DNA of 64,000 bases from JAYEPK01 sp048569615 (lineage in GTDB: Archaea > Thermoplasmatota > Penumbrarchaeia > Penumbrarchaeales > Penumbrarchaeaceae): positions 11,460 through 75,459 of the forward strand of contig JBLIRK010000006.1 of the NCBI GenBank assembly GCA_048569615.1. The letters run 5' to 3'. The position numbers were made by a program, and so were the translations under genes. The stretch's first letter is position 1. Every line of letters starts with the position of its first letter. Positions 1 to 9,292 of the stretch are shown piece after piece. The notes beneath the pieces were generated by a model that made no database searches, was not told the origin of the DNA, and saw only the letters and a program-made list of their open reading frames with translations.

Positions 1-1207
1 GGAGCATCTTGACCAGGGCTGTCATCCCGCCTCCGAGGATGCAGCCGATGGCCATGACCCTTGCCACATCGTAGGCTGCCATGGCAGGTGATATAGGGAT
101 TCCCTCGAAGTAGGTCCCCGCAAGCAGCCCCTCCGCCTCGAACTTATGGAAAATCCCCATTGCGGCGATGTCCATAGTATGTCCCGAATTTGCCCAGAAA
201 TATGGCAGATGAGTCCAGACCGCCAGCGGGACCACTACGAACCATGTGAAGGCCGTTCCGAGGAATATCAGGAACGCCGTCTTGGCCTTCATGAACCAGC
301 CGAGTCCGAATTGTATGGGTATCAGCGTTATCGCAAAGAATGTCCATTTGGCGGGTTCGGGGGTGAATATCACATCCCCGAACCTGTAATACTTGGGGAA
401 TAGACCCATCCTCTGTGCGAACCAGTCCATTGCGGAGATCTCCCCTCCCATGAGGTTGAAGCTTCCGTCGCCCTTGAACAGCGGGAAGTCCCTGAAGAAA
501 GTGAAAAGTGCGGTGCCTCCTATCCATGCGAATGCCTGTCTCACGGATGTCCTGGCCTGGGCGGTCGCCTCCGCCGAGGAAGCCCTGGAGAGGTCGAGCA
601 GCTTCACCATTGCCTCGAATCCGGGGGTTGGAAGCGGATCTTCCACAAGCCAGATCCTTCTGAAAATTATGAAGTACATCACACCGAGTACACCGGAGAT
701 CATCACTGAAATTATCGCTATGGGAAGCAGGATGTTAAGACCGCTGGAATCAATGAGGAACTTGCCGTTGACCATCTCCGCCTTATCATAGGCCAGTATG
801 TAAATTGCGGGAAAAGTGAATACGAAACCGGTGCAGATCATGGCGGCTCCGTTTGACGCTGTGGCCGCAATGTTGAGGGTGGGTGGGGGCAGCTTCGCGG
901 CCATGCCGAGAAGATAGACCATGTACCATGAGCCAGCAACGACCATGCCGACCCTCAGCCCGACGTACTGGTTGACCATTGCGAAAAGGGCCCCTACCGC
1001 AATGGAGATGATCACCCATTTCCAGGACCATGCCTTGAAATCGAAGCTGGTTTTTCTGTTCTTCTCATCCAGATATTGCTCCAGGGCCCCTGTGTTGAAG
1101 TTGATGAACATCTCGGGGTCGAACCAGTTCAAGGTACCCTTCTCGACGCCCTCTATACCCTTGGGTGTCATCGGTTGTCTGTAAGTGGACTTTCTTACCC
1201 TGGGCAT
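1..1207 (-). CDS. OPT-family oligopeptide/metal-chelate transporter, N-terminal part (runs off window)
   Basis: The reading frame is open from an ATG at 1207 to the window edge, giving about 402 residues without a stop. The translation is strongly hydrophobic, with at least six to seven membrane segments. It contains stretches typical of the OPT/YSL superfamily: FRRIWLVEDPLPTPGFEA after a membrane helix, and GCILGGGMTALVKM near the cut end. The family imports oligopeptides or metal chelates in symport with protons. The substrate cannot be told from sequence. The C-terminal part lies outside the window. The start is the first ATG of the frame, and the next gene upstream (1328-2263) is on the same strand, 120 bases away. 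Confidence 0.8.
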   Translation of the reverse strand, partial: MPRVRKSTYRQPMTPKGIEGVEKGTLNWFDPEMFINFNTGALEQYLDEKNRKTSFDFKAWSWKWVIISIAVGALFAMVNQYVGLRVGMVVAGSWYMVYLLGMAAKLPPPTLNIAATASNGAAMICTGFVFTFPAIYILAYDKAEMVNGKFLIDSSGLNILLPIAIISVMISGVLGVMYFIIFRRIWLVEDPLPTPGFEAMVKLLDLSRASSAEATAQARTSVRQAFAWIGGTALFTFFRDFPLFKGDGSFNLMGGEISAMDWFAQRMGLFPKYYRFGDVIFTPEPAKWTFFAITLIPIQFGLGWFMKAKTAFLIFLGTAFTWFVVVPLAVWTHLPYFWANSGHTMDIAAMGIFHKFEAEGLLAGTYFEGIPISPAMAAYDVARVMAIGCILGGGMTALVKML

Positions 1208-1327
1208 CACACCACCCAAAACAGGTCCTGGTCCCCCACGAGAATGGGTGCTGCTTTCAATGCTATCTCATTATTTAATGATTGGTCAACCGGAGATGGT
1301 GCACTGCCATCGGGTCCTTCCGCGGAG

Positions 1328-2263
1328 CTAGAAGGAAGAATAGGTAACGCCGATATTGTTCCAGTCTGTGATCATGCCGTTGTAATAAACGGAAACGGAT
1401 TCGAGTGTGGAGAAGATGCCATCCATGTTGACGTTTAATGTGCAGGTGGATTCCCCGCCTGAAATGCAGTCACCTCCCGTCCATTCGTGTTTGAGCGTTC
1501 CCTCGTCAGTTGTCACATGGATCGCTATCTTGCCCTCTTCGGCGTCCTCCCAGCCCATATTGCCTAGCTGGATGGTCAGCCTTAGGTTGCCCCCGGAGAA
1601 CAGGTCACCCCTGAATGATTGTGGATAGTCAACGTCCTTGAAGTAGAGAAGGGGCCTGCTCTGTCCCACAACCATGATCGATCCCGGAATGAGGAGCATA
1701 ACAGCTATAAGGACGCCCAAGGTGATCTTGGCCGCGGTACTGGTCCTTATTTTAACTCCGCCGTGTTCCTTTGCTTCAGGGTGCTTCTCCCTCATTTCGT
1801 CCGCATGGTTTGCGGCTTTGAGGGCCTTGACGCCTCCTATGATCGGGATCAGCCCTATAGGGACCAAGGGGATGCCACCGATGATCATCATTATGCCGCC
1901 CGTCCTATTGAAACCCATGACCTGGAATATCCCACCGAACAGAGGAAGCATTACAACAACGAGGATGGCAATTGACCAAAGATATACAAGATAGGGGAAG
2001 AAGATCGCCAGTGCAATTGTTCCGAAGAAACCGAGCAGGGCTCCTCCCATTCCGAGACCCAGGATCGCCCACCTGTTCATAAGATCGTCCGAGAACGGTC
2101 CCATCCTCTGCACCGTGCGGGTTGAAACTCCATCCCTGTTCACGTATTCGTTCTCGTAGCCCTCCATGCCCTCGAAGGGGTCCTTCTTCTCCATGGACGC
2201 GCCGCAGTTGAGGCATGAATCCCTATCGCTCGGAACCATAGTACCGCATTTTGGACATATCAT
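1328..2263 (-). CDS. Zinc-ribbon membrane protein with C-terminal extracytoplasmic domain
   Basis: This 311-residue protein begins with a CPKC...CLNC zinc ribbon (residues 3-20). A cluster of hydrophobic segments follows at roughly residues 65-150, then a further membrane helix near 178-198. The last 110 residues form a soluble domain that should lie outside the cell, with an Ig/CARDB-like beta character and several Gly/Cys residues. The layout (cytoplasmic zinc ribbon, membrane bundle, external domain) is common among uncharacterised archaeal membrane proteins. No function can be assigned. A purine-rich GGGGGATCG precedes the ATG. Confidence 0.75.
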   Translation of the reverse strand: MICPKCGTMVPSDRDSCLNCGASMEKKDPFEGMEGYENEYVNRDGVSTRTVQRMGPFSDDLMNRWAILGLGMGGALLGFFGTIALAIFFPYLVYLWSIAILVVVMLPLFGGIFQVMGFNRTGGIMMIIGGIPLVPIGLIPIIGGVKALKAANHADEMREKHPEAKEHGGVKIRTSTAAKITLGVLIAVMLLIPGSIMVVGQSRPLLYFKDVDYPQSFRGDLFSGGNLRLTIQLGNMGWEDAEEGKIAIHVTTDEGTLKHEWTGGDCISGGESTCTLNVNMDGIFSTLESVSVYYNGMITDWNNIGVTYSSF

Positions 2264-2360
2264 TTCGATCCCCCGAATCTCTTTCCCGGACCCGAAACGG
2301 GCTCATGACATTTAAGTGAAGCGGAGTGTAGGAAGTGCGAGTTCGACCGGTCCCGAATAA

Positions 2361-2370
2361 GGTTATAAAT
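2361..2370 (+). promoter_or_regulatory. TATA box for the purSLQ operon
   Basis: GGTTATAAAT lies about 57 bases before the purS ATG and is preceded by a purine-rich BRE-like stretch. It is the only AT-rich box in the 163-base gap between the divergent genes. The expected start of transcription is about 25 bases downstream. Confidence 0.55.
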
Positions 2371-2426
2371 CAGCTCTCGTTACCCCAAATCGGGGAGCCC
2401 CTTCCCCGAAAAGGATGTGAACCTGC

Positions 2427-2669
2427 ATGTTCAACATTGAAGTGAAGGTCGGTTTGAAGAAGGGAGTGAGCGATCCGGAGGGAGCTAACACCCGGAAATC
2501 CCTTGAGCTTCTTGGATACGACCAGGTAAGATCCGTCAAGAGCCTGAAGGTCTATCGTATGGAAGTCGATGCCGGATCGAGGGAGGAAGCCCTTGAGTTG
2601 GTGGAGGAGATGTGCAGAAGGATGCTGACAAATCCCGTGATCCACACCCACGAGATAGTATTCCTCTGA
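2427..2669 (+). CDS. purS: Phosphoribosylformylglycinamidine synthase subunit PurS
   Basis: PurS is the small subunit of the three-part FGAM synthase and bridges PurL and PurQ during ammonia transfer in step four of de novo purine synthesis. The 80-residue length is usual for the family. It shows the typical start (FNIEVKVGLKKGVSDPEG), the central LGYDQV.SVKSLKVY pattern and the C-terminal NPVIHTHEI. It is the first gene of purS-purL-purQ, 9 bases before the purL start, so the three are almost certainly one transcript. Confidence 0.96.
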   Translation: MFNIEVKVGLKKGVSDPEGANTRKSLELLGYDQVRSVKSLKVYRMEVDAGSREEALELVEEMCRRMLTNPVIHTHEIVFL

Positions 2670-2678
2670 GGTGAGCCC

Positions 2679-5069
2679 TTGGACATTTCCGATCTTTTCG
2701 AGGAAATCGATGTGGAAGTCCCTGTCAGGAAGGTAAGGCTACTTGATGCTTCCCAGGAGCAGCTGAGGGCCGTGTCCGCCTTCCTTTCCATCGGACTCTC
2801 CCTGGAGGAGATGGAGAGGATAAGGGATTACTTCAAGGGGGAGAATAGGGATCCCAACGACATCGAGCTGGAGGCGCTTGGACAGGCATGGTCGGAGCAC
2901 TGCTGCTACAAATCATCCAGATACTTCATGAAGAGATCCTTCTTCGGCATAGGCTCCGATAGGTTCCTCATCAGGAACGAGGACGCCGGCGTCGTGGAAT
3001 TCGATGAGGACCATGCCTACGTGGTGGGGCTGGAATCCCACAACCATCCATCCGCCATCGGGCCCTACGGCGGAGCCGCAACGGGAGTGGGAGGGATCAT
3101 AAGGGATGTGTTCTGCATGGGAGCGCAGCCAATAGCGGTCGTTGATCCTCTCTTCTTCGGGCCCCTCGACCTTCCCAATGACAGCGTCCCCGAAGGGGTG
3201 CACCATCCCAAGTTCATATTCAACGGAGTGGTGGCAGGGATAAGGGACTACGGGAACAGGATAGGAATCCCGACCGTTGCCGGAATGGTGAGCTTCCACC
3301 CCGGCTATACGGGCAATCCGCTGGTCAACGTGGGAGCCCTCGGTATAGGAAGGAAGGAGCACATGATACACTCCAGGGTCGGAGGCGAGGGGGAGGTATA
3401 CATCCTCGCCGGCGGTCGTACCGGAAGGGACGGCATCCACGGTGTTACGTTCGCATCGGCGGACCTTTCCGCAGAATCCGAGGAGAAGGACCGGGGCTCG
3501 GTCCAGCTCGGGGACCCGATAACGAAGGAGCCGCTGATCCATTCATGCTTGGAAATGAACGAGAAGGGCCTGCTGGGAGGTATGAAGGACCTCGGAGGAG
3601 GAGGGCTCTCCTGCGTTTGCGGGGAGATGGCCCTAGAAGGAGGATTCGGAGCCGAGATCGAACTCGACAAGGTCCCTCTGAAAGAGCCGGGTCTTTCGCC
3701 CTGGGAGATATGGGTATCGGAATCCCAGGAGCGAATGATGGTCTCCGTAAGACCCGAGAATGCGGATGAGGTGCTCCACATATTCAGGAAGTGGGACGTG
3801 GAGGCTAACATCATCGGAAAGGTGACGGAAGGAAAAAGGGTGAAGGTCAGATGGAATGGAAAGCAGATACTGGACCTGGACCTCAACTTCTTCACCGCCG
3901 GTCCAGAGTACTGCAGGATATACGAATCGAGGCATATCAGGAGGGATATTGAGGAAACGCCGTTCCCGGTTCCGGACAGGTCCGGGTTCGAGAGCGTACT
4001 CCTGCAGCTTCTCGGTTCGCCAAACATATGCTCCAGGGAGCTCGTGTTCAGGACCTACGACCACGAGGTCCGGGGAAGGACCGTCATCAAGCCGACTGTG
4101 GGTAAACCCTTCAGCCCCGGCCCTTCCGATGCGGCATTGATAAAGCCTCTGGAGCATTCCGACAAGGGCATTGCCATCACATCCGACGTCAATCCGTTTT
4201 TTTGCGAGATCGACCCTTACAGGGGAACCTTGTCGGCCGTCGAGGAATCACTTCGGAACCTGGTCTCCGTAGGCGCGAGACCGGATTCCATCACGGACTG
4301 CCTGAACTTCGGCAATCCGGAGAAACCGGACAGACTGGGCGATTTCGAGATGGCCTGCAGGGCGCTGGGGGATTTCGCAAGGTTTTTCCAGCTCCCCGTG
4401 GTTTCCGGCAACGTATCCCTCTACAACGAATCGGAAATCGGCAAGGTTCCCCCGACACCGACGATAATGATGATCGGCCTGATCGAGGACATACACAGGG
4501 CCACCACCTCAGACCTCAAGGCCGAGGGGAGCCTCCTTTACCTTGCCGGCAGCACCGGACATGAGATGGGCGGGTCGGCGTACTACCGGGAGATGGGTGC
4601 AAAATGCTCGTGCGTTCCCGAGGTGGACCTGGAGCTCTCCTCGAAGACCATGGAAGCTCTGCTGGAGCTTAACCACGAAGGGCTTCTGCTCTCGGTCCAT
4701 GACCTCTCGGAGGGAGGTCTCGGGGTGGCAATGTCCGAGATGTGCATCGGCGGCAGGATGGGGGCGGACATAAACATCCAGGGAATTGGAGAGGGGTATC
4801 TCGAGAAGAACGGTAGTGAATTCAGGAGCGATGTGAAACTGTTCTCGGAATCCAACTCCAGATACATCCTTGAAGTGGACCCGAGGAACGGCCTCAAAGT
4901 GGAGGACGGCCTTTCCAGGCATGAGGTCCCCTACGTTAAGATCGGGACGGTCGACGGAGCGTCGCTCACAATCAGGGACGGGGAGGAGGTACTGGCCGAT
5001 ATTCCGGTCGACGTCCTGGACCATTCATGGAGGAACGGCCTCCCGGATATCATGGAGGGATCCCAGTGA
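2679..5069 (+). CDS. purL: Phosphoribosylformylglycinamidine synthase subunit PurL
   Basis: This is the ATP-dependent synthetase subunit that converts FGAR and ammonia to FGAM. The 796 residues make it the small (PurL-type) subunit, somewhat longer than the usual 720-760. Diagnostic stretches are LGQAWSEHCCYKSSR, the ligand loop GLESHNHPSAIGPYGGAATG, and a second AIRS-like half with SVHDLSEGGLGVA. The start is a TTG at 2679, four bases after a strong GAGGTGA ribosome site that overlaps the purS stop. The 3' end overlaps the purQ start by three bases (GTGA). Confidence 0.97.
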   Translation: MDISDLFEEIDVEVPVRKVRLLDASQEQLRAVSAFLSIGLSLEEMERIRDYFKGENRDPNDIELEALGQAWSEHCCYKSSRYFMKRSFFGIGSDRFLIRNEDAGVVEFDEDHAYVVGLESHNHPSAIGPYGGAATGVGGIIRDVFCMGAQPIAVVDPLFFGPLDLPNDSVPEGVHHPKFIFNGVVAGIRDYGNRIGIPTVAGMVSFHPGYTGNPLVNVGALGIGRKEHMIHSRVGGEGEVYILAGGRTGRDGIHGVTFASADLSAESEEKDRGSVQLGDPITKEPLIHSCLEMNEKGLLGGMKDLGGGGLSCVCGEMALEGGFGAEIELDKVPLKEPGLSPWEIWVSESQERMMVSVRPENADEVLHIFRKWDVEANIIGKVTEGKRVKVRWNGKQILDLDLNFFTAGPEYCRIYESRHIRRDIEETPFPVPDRSGFESVLLQLLGSPNICSRELVFRTYDHEVRGRTVIKPTVGKPFSPGPSDAALIKPLEHSDKGIAITSDVNPFFCEIDPYRGTLSAVEESLRNLVSVGARPDSITDCLNFGNPEKPDRLGDFEMACRALGDFARFFQLPVVSGNVSLYNESEIGKVPPTPTIMMIGLIEDIHRATTSDLKAEGSLLYLAGSTGHEMGGSAYYREMGAKCSCVPEVDLELSSKTMEALLELNHEGLLLSVHDLSEGGLGVAMSEMCIGGRMGADINIQGIGEGYLEKNGSEFRSDVKLFSESNSRYILEVDPRNGLKVEDGLSRHEVPYVKIGTVDGASLTIRDGEEVLADIPVDVLDHSWRNGLPDIMEGSQ

Positions 5070-5914
5070 GGACGGAGGATATAAAGGTCTGTGTCCTGAG
5101 GATGGAAGGCACCAACTGCGAGCAGGAGACCTTTGACGCCTTTAAAAGACTGGGGGCGGACCCCGAGTTCGTCCATTTGAAACAGCTGGAAGGCAGGGAT
5201 ACTCTCGCGGGCGAGAAGAAGAGCCTGGAGGAATTTCACATCCTGATGTTCCCCGGCGGTTTCTCGGCCGGGGACTACATTCGGGCAGGGGCCATCTTCG
5301 CCGCCAGGCTGAAGGCGTCGGTTTCCGGGGACATCGTGAAGTTCATCGAGGAGGGGAAGGCCATAGGCGGATTCTGCAACGGATTCCAGATAATGGTGGA
5401 GCTGGGCATACTCCCCGCCTTCGACTGCACCATGTCCGAGCACCCGCAGGCGGTCCTTCACGCCAATGATTCCGGCAGGTTCGAGTGCAGGCCGGCGCTC
5501 CTGAAGCATGTGAACAAGGGCAAATGCTCATGGACATCCAACCTCAGGGAGAACGAATTAAGGTGGATCCCCTGCGCCCATGCCGAGGGAAAGTTCATGC
5601 TCCCGCATGAGAGCCAGGATAAGAAGGACAAGCTCTACCACAGGCTCTTTGACGAGGACCGCATAGTATTCCGATATTCCGATCCTACAGGGGACACGAA
5701 CGCTCCCTATCCCCATAATCCCAACGGCTCCAGGTTCAACATAGCCGGGATCACGAACGATTCGGGCAATGTCTTCGGCATGATGCCGCATCCCGAGAGG
5801 GTCTTCTTCAGGGAGACGCACCACGACTGGTACAGGCGCAAGATCGGACCGTCCGAAGGCGACGGGAGAGCGGTTTTCCAGTCCATTCTTGATACCATTT
5901 CAGGAAGGTTCTGA
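5066..5914 (+). CDS. purQ: Phosphoribosylformylglycinamidine synthase subunit PurQ (glutaminase)
   Basis: PurQ is the class I glutamine amidotransferase that supplies ammonia to PurL. It has the oxyanion/nucleophile region GFCNGFQIMVELGIL with the catalytic Cys, GGFSAGDYIRAGAIFA in the N-terminal half, and the MMPHPER motif carrying the catalytic His. I chose the GTG at 5066, which overlaps the purL stop (GTGA) and follows GGAGGG at 5055-5060 by five bases. An upstream in-frame ATG at 5027 would add 13 residues inside purL and lacks such a site. The resulting 282 residues fit archaeal PurQ. Confidence 0.96.
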   Translation: MRTEDIKVCVLRMEGTNCEQETFDAFKRLGADPEFVHLKQLEGRDTLAGEKKSLEEFHILMFPGGFSAGDYIRAGAIFAARLKASVSGDIVKFIEEGKAIGGFCNGFQIMVELGILPAFDCTMSEHPQAVLHANDSGRFECRPALLKHVNKGKCSWTSNLRENELRWIPCAHAEGKFMLPHESQDKKDKLYHRLFDEDRIVFRYSDPTGDTNAPYPHNPNGSRFNIAGITNDSGNVFGMMPHPERVFFRETHHDWYRRKIGPSEGDGRAVFQSILDTISGRF

Positions 5915-5972
5915 ACGATATTATCCCTCCCGCAAAAGAGAATAGATTTAGTTTGAGGGTTTTACCCTCCTC

Positions 5973-6602
5973 ATGGATAATGAAGGTCCATGGACAGAAG
6001 AGGAGCTCTCTTTTCTCCGAAAGCTCGATTCACCCATAAAGGTGCAGATGTTCCTGAGCTCGATTGAATACGATTCGGACACGGAGAGCCGCTCGCCGAG
6101 ATACGTGATGAAGGAGCGGAAGGCACACTGTTTCGAGGGAGCCCTTTTTACAGCGGCCTGCCTCCGGATGCTGGGGCACAGACCTCTGCTCGTCGACCTC
6201 CGGGCCGTGAACGACGACGACCATGTGATCGCGGTCTACAAGGTTGAGGGAAGATGGGGAGCGGTCGCCAAATCCAATTTCACCACACTGCGCTTCAGGG
6301 AGCCCGTATACGGGAGTCTGAGGGAGCTTGCCATGTCCTACTTCGACCTCTACTACAATACCATTGGCCAGAAGACCTTGAGGGAGTATTCGCTCCCCCT
6401 TGATCTGTCCAGGTTCGATGATATGGAATGGATGACATCCGGGGAGGACCTTGAATACATAGGAGACGAGCTGGACCGGAGAAAACACTTCCCGCTTTTA
6501 TCGGAGAGCATGGTAAAAAGGCTCGAGATCGTCGAAGAGGACCTGATGAAGGCGGGATTGCTGGGAGCGAAGGAGGAGGGGCTCTTCAAACCGAAAGGAT
6601 GA
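5973..6602 (+). CDS. Transglutaminase-like cysteine protease-fold protein
   Basis: This is a 209-residue soluble protein. A central segment (residues about 50-95) reads KAHCFEGALFTAACLRMLG, then a Leu-Asp pair, then DDDHVIAVYK and WGAVAKSNF. The Cys followed about 40 residues later by His and then an Asn/Asp matches the Cys-His-Asp order of transglutaminase-like enzymes. The likely activity is hydrolysis or cross-linking at a thiol centre, but the substrate is unknown. An AT-rich box near 5944-5951, about 25 bases before the ATG, suggests a leaderless transcript. The 3' end overlaps the convergent gene 6586-6885 by 17 bases. Confidence 0.7.
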   Translation: MDNEGPWTEEELSFLRKLDSPIKVQMFLSSIEYDSDTESRSPRYVMKERKAHCFEGALFTAACLRMLGHRPLLVDLRAVNDDDHVIAVYKVEGRWGAVAKSNFTTLRFREPVYGSLRELAMSYFDLYYNTIGQKTLREYSLPLDLSRFDDMEWMTSGEDLEYIGDELDRRKHFPLLSESMVKRLEIVEEDLMKAGLLGAKEEGLFKPKG

Positions 6603-6885
6603 GCTTGAACTGCTGCCTTCTCGGAGGCTCGGACAGATAGGGCTTAAGACCCTGGGCAAGGAGGTCGAATAGACCGGTTTCCTGGAATCTCTTTGCATCC
6701 TCCTCCGTCTCCCAGAAACCGATGTCAAGACCCTCACCGGTCCTCTCATCGACGAACATCTCCGCCTTGATGAATCCCTGCTGTCTTTTTGCCTCCCTGA
6801 GTACCATCTCCTCCCATTCCTTCACGCCTTTCTTGACCTCTCCTGTCTTGAATCTGTAGAAAATTACTCCGACATACATTCCCAT
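6586..6885 (-). CDS. Small ABM-like (ferredoxin-fold monooxygenase family) protein
   Basis: This 99-residue protein starts MGMYVGVIFYRFKTGEVKKG. It has the alternating beta-alpha-beta pattern of antibiotic-biosynthesis-monooxygenase-like dimeric alpha/beta barrels: a first strand, the helix KEWEEMVLREAKRQQGF, then KAEMFVDERTGEGLDIGFWE and a second helix. Such proteins are often small heme- or quinol-acting enzymes or stress proteins. No catalytic residue is diagnostic here. A TATA box (TTAAATAGA, about 6912-6920 on the minus strand) and a CAGGAGAA ribosome site precede the ATG. Confidence 0.6.
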   Translation of the reverse strand: MGMYVGVIFYRFKTGEVKKGVKEWEEMVLREAKRQQGFIKAEMFVDERTGEGLDIGFWETEEDAKRFQETGLFDLLAQGLKPYLSEPPRRQQFKLILSV

Positions 6886-6950
6886 TTCTCCTGGCTCATA
6901 TGGGAGCGGATTCTATTTAAGCGCTCCCGAAACGTTTCCGCGAGGGAGCT

Positions 6951-8195
6951 TTAAATGTTAAGTTCCGAGGTTTGATAGACCATGACCTTCACCAGGACCA
7001 CGACCGCATGCTGGACCTGATCTATCCTTACTTTGGGCTCGCTGTAGCTCAGAGGCGTTCCCCCGAAGACGTCCGCGGGGTCGGGATAGGCCAGGGATTC
7101 CTCCTCGTTGAACTGAAGTTCCATAAGGAAAGATGCACAGAGGTCCATGGAAGTCCTGTACTTCACTTCCTGGACCGTGAAATTATACCTCTTTGCAAGT
7201 AGATAAGAATCCACCACGGCCTCCACCCTGCTTGCATCGCTGGCATGGGGATTGCTCCCCCAACCCCCTATTAGCCGGGGATCCTCATAATGATCGGGTA
7301 AGTTCTGGCCTGCCCTGCAGCTCTCTGCGGTTGCGAAGCAATGGTCGATATAGGAGTCCTCCTTGAGCCACTCGTAGGTGTAGACCATTGCCTCCGTGCC
7401 CCAGGGAGAATATGAAGTGTAGCCCGTCCCGAAGTAGGGATTGTAGTACTCGAAACCACTCTCAAGTGCCGTCAGGTACTTGTTATCCTGCGTGTGATCG
7501 TAGAGTCTTGCGATCGCAAGCAGGGCCTCACCTGGATAGTAGTTGCTGTGCTCGTCCTCCCTGTCCAGGTAGAAGCACTGGAAGCTTCCGTCCTCCTTCT
7601 GCATCTGGAGCATGAACTCCCCCAGCCTGTCAAGCTCCTTCTCGTACTGGGCAAGAGGGTCCATCCTTTCGACCTCAACGAGGGCGAGCACGGTAAGAGC
7701 TGCGCCACCGAGCTTGGATAGGCCGTTACTGACCATGTATGCCACCTCCTTTCCGTCGATCTCTCCCATCACCATGTACCTGGAGAGCAGGTAGTTCAAC
7801 GTGCTGATGGTCCCGTTGTAGAAATCCGGATCCCTCGTATATTTGAATATCAGGGCGAGAGAGTAAGTGGTCCCCGCATGTCTGAGAAGGTTGTATCCCC
7901 CCAGATTGGAATCCGTTTCGGGATCGTACTCGTAGTCCCACTTGCCGCTCTCCTGTATATGGTTGATGAGGTAGCTGCCTGCCGCTTCGAGTGATTCCAA
8001 AATGGTCTGGTTCAGCTCCATTTCCTCGGGGAAGTTGAATCTCTCCAGGTTCCCGGGAGGGTGGAAGGGATAGGGATTCCTCTCATGGTTGAGAATAACC
8101 AGACCCGCCAGACCTGCCGTTATAACGATAGCTATGGCCACAAGCACAACGATGGCCTTTTCCTCTTCCATCCAGTGGTGATTGCGGCGGTCCAT
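6951..8195 (-). CDS. Membrane-anchored extracellular alpha/alpha-toroid protein
   Basis: A 414-residue protein with one N-terminal membrane helix (about residues 14-35, EEKAIVVLVAIAIVITAGLA region). The extracellular part is rich in aromatic and helical repeats such as GYNLLRHAGTTYSLAL, KEDGSFQCFYL, YYPGEALLAIARLYDHT and GGWGSNPHA. These spaced helix pairs with Gly/aromatic caps resemble (alpha/alpha)6 barrels seen in glycoside hydrolases, epimerases and prenyl-cyclase-like folds. A role in extracellular carbohydrate processing is an inference. It follows the CDF gene by 17 bases on the same strand, so they may be cotranscribed. Confidence 0.65.
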   Translation of the reverse strand: MDRRNHHWMEEEKAIVVLVAIAIVITAGLAGLVILNHERNPYPFHPPGNLERFNFPEEMELNQTILESLEAAGSYLINHIQESGKWDYEYDPETDSNLGGYNLLRHAGTTYSLALIFKYTRDPDFYNGTISTLNYLLSRYMVMGEIDGKEVAYMVSNGLSKLGGAALTVLALVEVERMDPLAQYEKELDRLGEFMLQMQKEDGSFQCFYLDREDEHSNYYPGEALLAIARLYDHTQDNKYLTALESGFEYYNPYFGTGYTSYSPWGTEAMVYTYEWLKEDSYIDHCFATAESCRAGQNLPDHYEDPRLIGGWGSNPHASDASRVEAVVDSYLLAKRYNFTVQEVKYRTSMDLCASFLMELQFNEEESLAYPDPADVFGGTPLSYSEPKVRIDQVQHAVVVLVKVMVYQTSELNI

Positions 8196-8212
8196 GAAAT
8201 AATTTGCTCCGG

Positions 8213-9121
8213 CTATTCGTCATCCGGGTCCATATGGATATTGATCAGAGCATGCTCGCCGAACTCCCTCATGAGCTCATCCTCCAGATTCCTCACTGAT
8301 CTATGACCCTCCTTGACGCTTATCCTGTGGTCCACCTTGACATGGAGGTCGATGGCAACGGACCTGCCCAGGCTCCGGGTCCTCAGGTTGTGCGGCTCTT
8401 TTATTCCCTTGACCCTTCTGGCTATCTTCATTATCCTTTCCTCGGATGCCTTTCCGAGGCTCCCCTCCAGCAGCTCATTGGTGGATTCCCTCAGGAGTTT
8501 GATGGATACCCACACTATCAGGGATGTGACCACCAACGCGGCAAGAGGATCCAGAAATGCCCAGCTTTTACCCAGCAGGACCGCTCCCCCTATCCCTATG
8601 AGGGCTGCAATGGATGATAGTGCGTCCGACCGGTGGTGCCAAGCGTTCGCTATCAGCGACTTTGAACCCGTCCTCTTTCCAACGGATACTGTATACCAGT
8701 AGAGGAACTCCTTAAGAATGATCGAGAGGACGGCTCCGATGAGGGCTATGGCTCCGGGAACGACCAGCTCTTTCCCTTCGACAGCTTCGATCAATCTCAG
8801 TACCGCACTGAGCCCGATCCCTGCTCCGACTCCCAGCAGAACAAGGGCAATGATCATCGCGGAGAAGGTCTCTATCTTCCCGTGTCCGTATTCGTGACCT
8901 TCATCGCTAGGCTTGCTGGCGCTCCGTATCCCGAATATCACCACAAGGTCCGTCGCCAGGTCCGAAAAGGAATGAACACCGTCGGAGATCATTGCCGTGC
9001 TTCTTCCCACGATTCCCAGAAAGAGCTTCAACACTGAAAGCAGCAGATTGATCACCATTCCGAGAACGGTGACCCTTGTCTGGGCCTTCTGCTTCTCTTT
9101 TTCAGGGAGCCCGGACTCCAT
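8213..9121 (-). CDS. Cation diffusion facilitator (CDF) metal exporter
   Basis: A 302-residue protein with six predicted membrane helices and a C-terminal cytoplasmic ferredoxin-like domain, the usual CDF size. The metal site is visible as SDGVHSFSDLATD in helix 2 and AWHHRSDALSS in helix 5, giving the His/Asp tetrad that exports Zn2+, Fe2+ or similar ions against protons. The C-terminal domain has the conserved VDLHVKVD-like strand and further His residues. Metal specificity cannot be read reliably. A TATA-like GTTTAATTA about 25-30 bases before the ATG suggests leaderless transcription. Confidence 0.9.
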   Translation of the reverse strand: MESGLPEKEKQKAQTRVTVLGMVINLLLSVLKLFLGIVGRSTAMISDGVHSFSDLATDLVVIFGIRSASKPSDEGHEYGHGKIETFSAMIIALVLLGVGAGIGLSAVLRLIEAVEGKELVVPGAIALIGAVLSIILKEFLYWYTVSVGKRTGSKSLIANAWHHRSDALSSIAALIGIGGAVLLGKSWAFLDPLAALVVTSLIVWVSIKLLRESTNELLEGSLGKASEERIMKIARRVKGIKEPHNLRTRSLGRSVAIDLHVKVDHRISVKEGHRSVRNLEDELMREFGEHALINIHMDPDDE

Positions 9122-9140
9122 GGCCGTTCATAAGATTACG

Positions 9141-9153
9141 ATGTAATTAAACC
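9141..9153 (-). promoter_or_regulatory. TATA-like box for the CDF exporter gene
   Basis: On the minus strand GGTTTAATTACA lies about 25 bases before the ATG at 9121. This spacing places transcription start at or next to the start codon. The evidence is position and composition only. Confidence 0.4.
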
Positions 9154-9226
9154 TGATTATCCGTTAAAAAACCCTAAATTCACTAGATAATCCGAATTCT
9201 CAATTGTCCTGAATGGTCACGACATG

Positions 9227-9235
9227 ATTATATAG
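9227..9235 (+). promoter_or_regulatory. TATA box for the tandem zinc-ribbon protein gene
   Basis: ATTATATAG lies 58 bases before the ATG at 9293 in an AT-rich divergent intergenic region. The mRNA would carry a short leader with GGTGA six bases before the start codon. Confidence 0.5.
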
Positions 9236-9292
9236 TGTAAATTTCAATCGAGATTGGTATTTGAGAAATTCTCAGCAGGCAGGTGAGCGAAA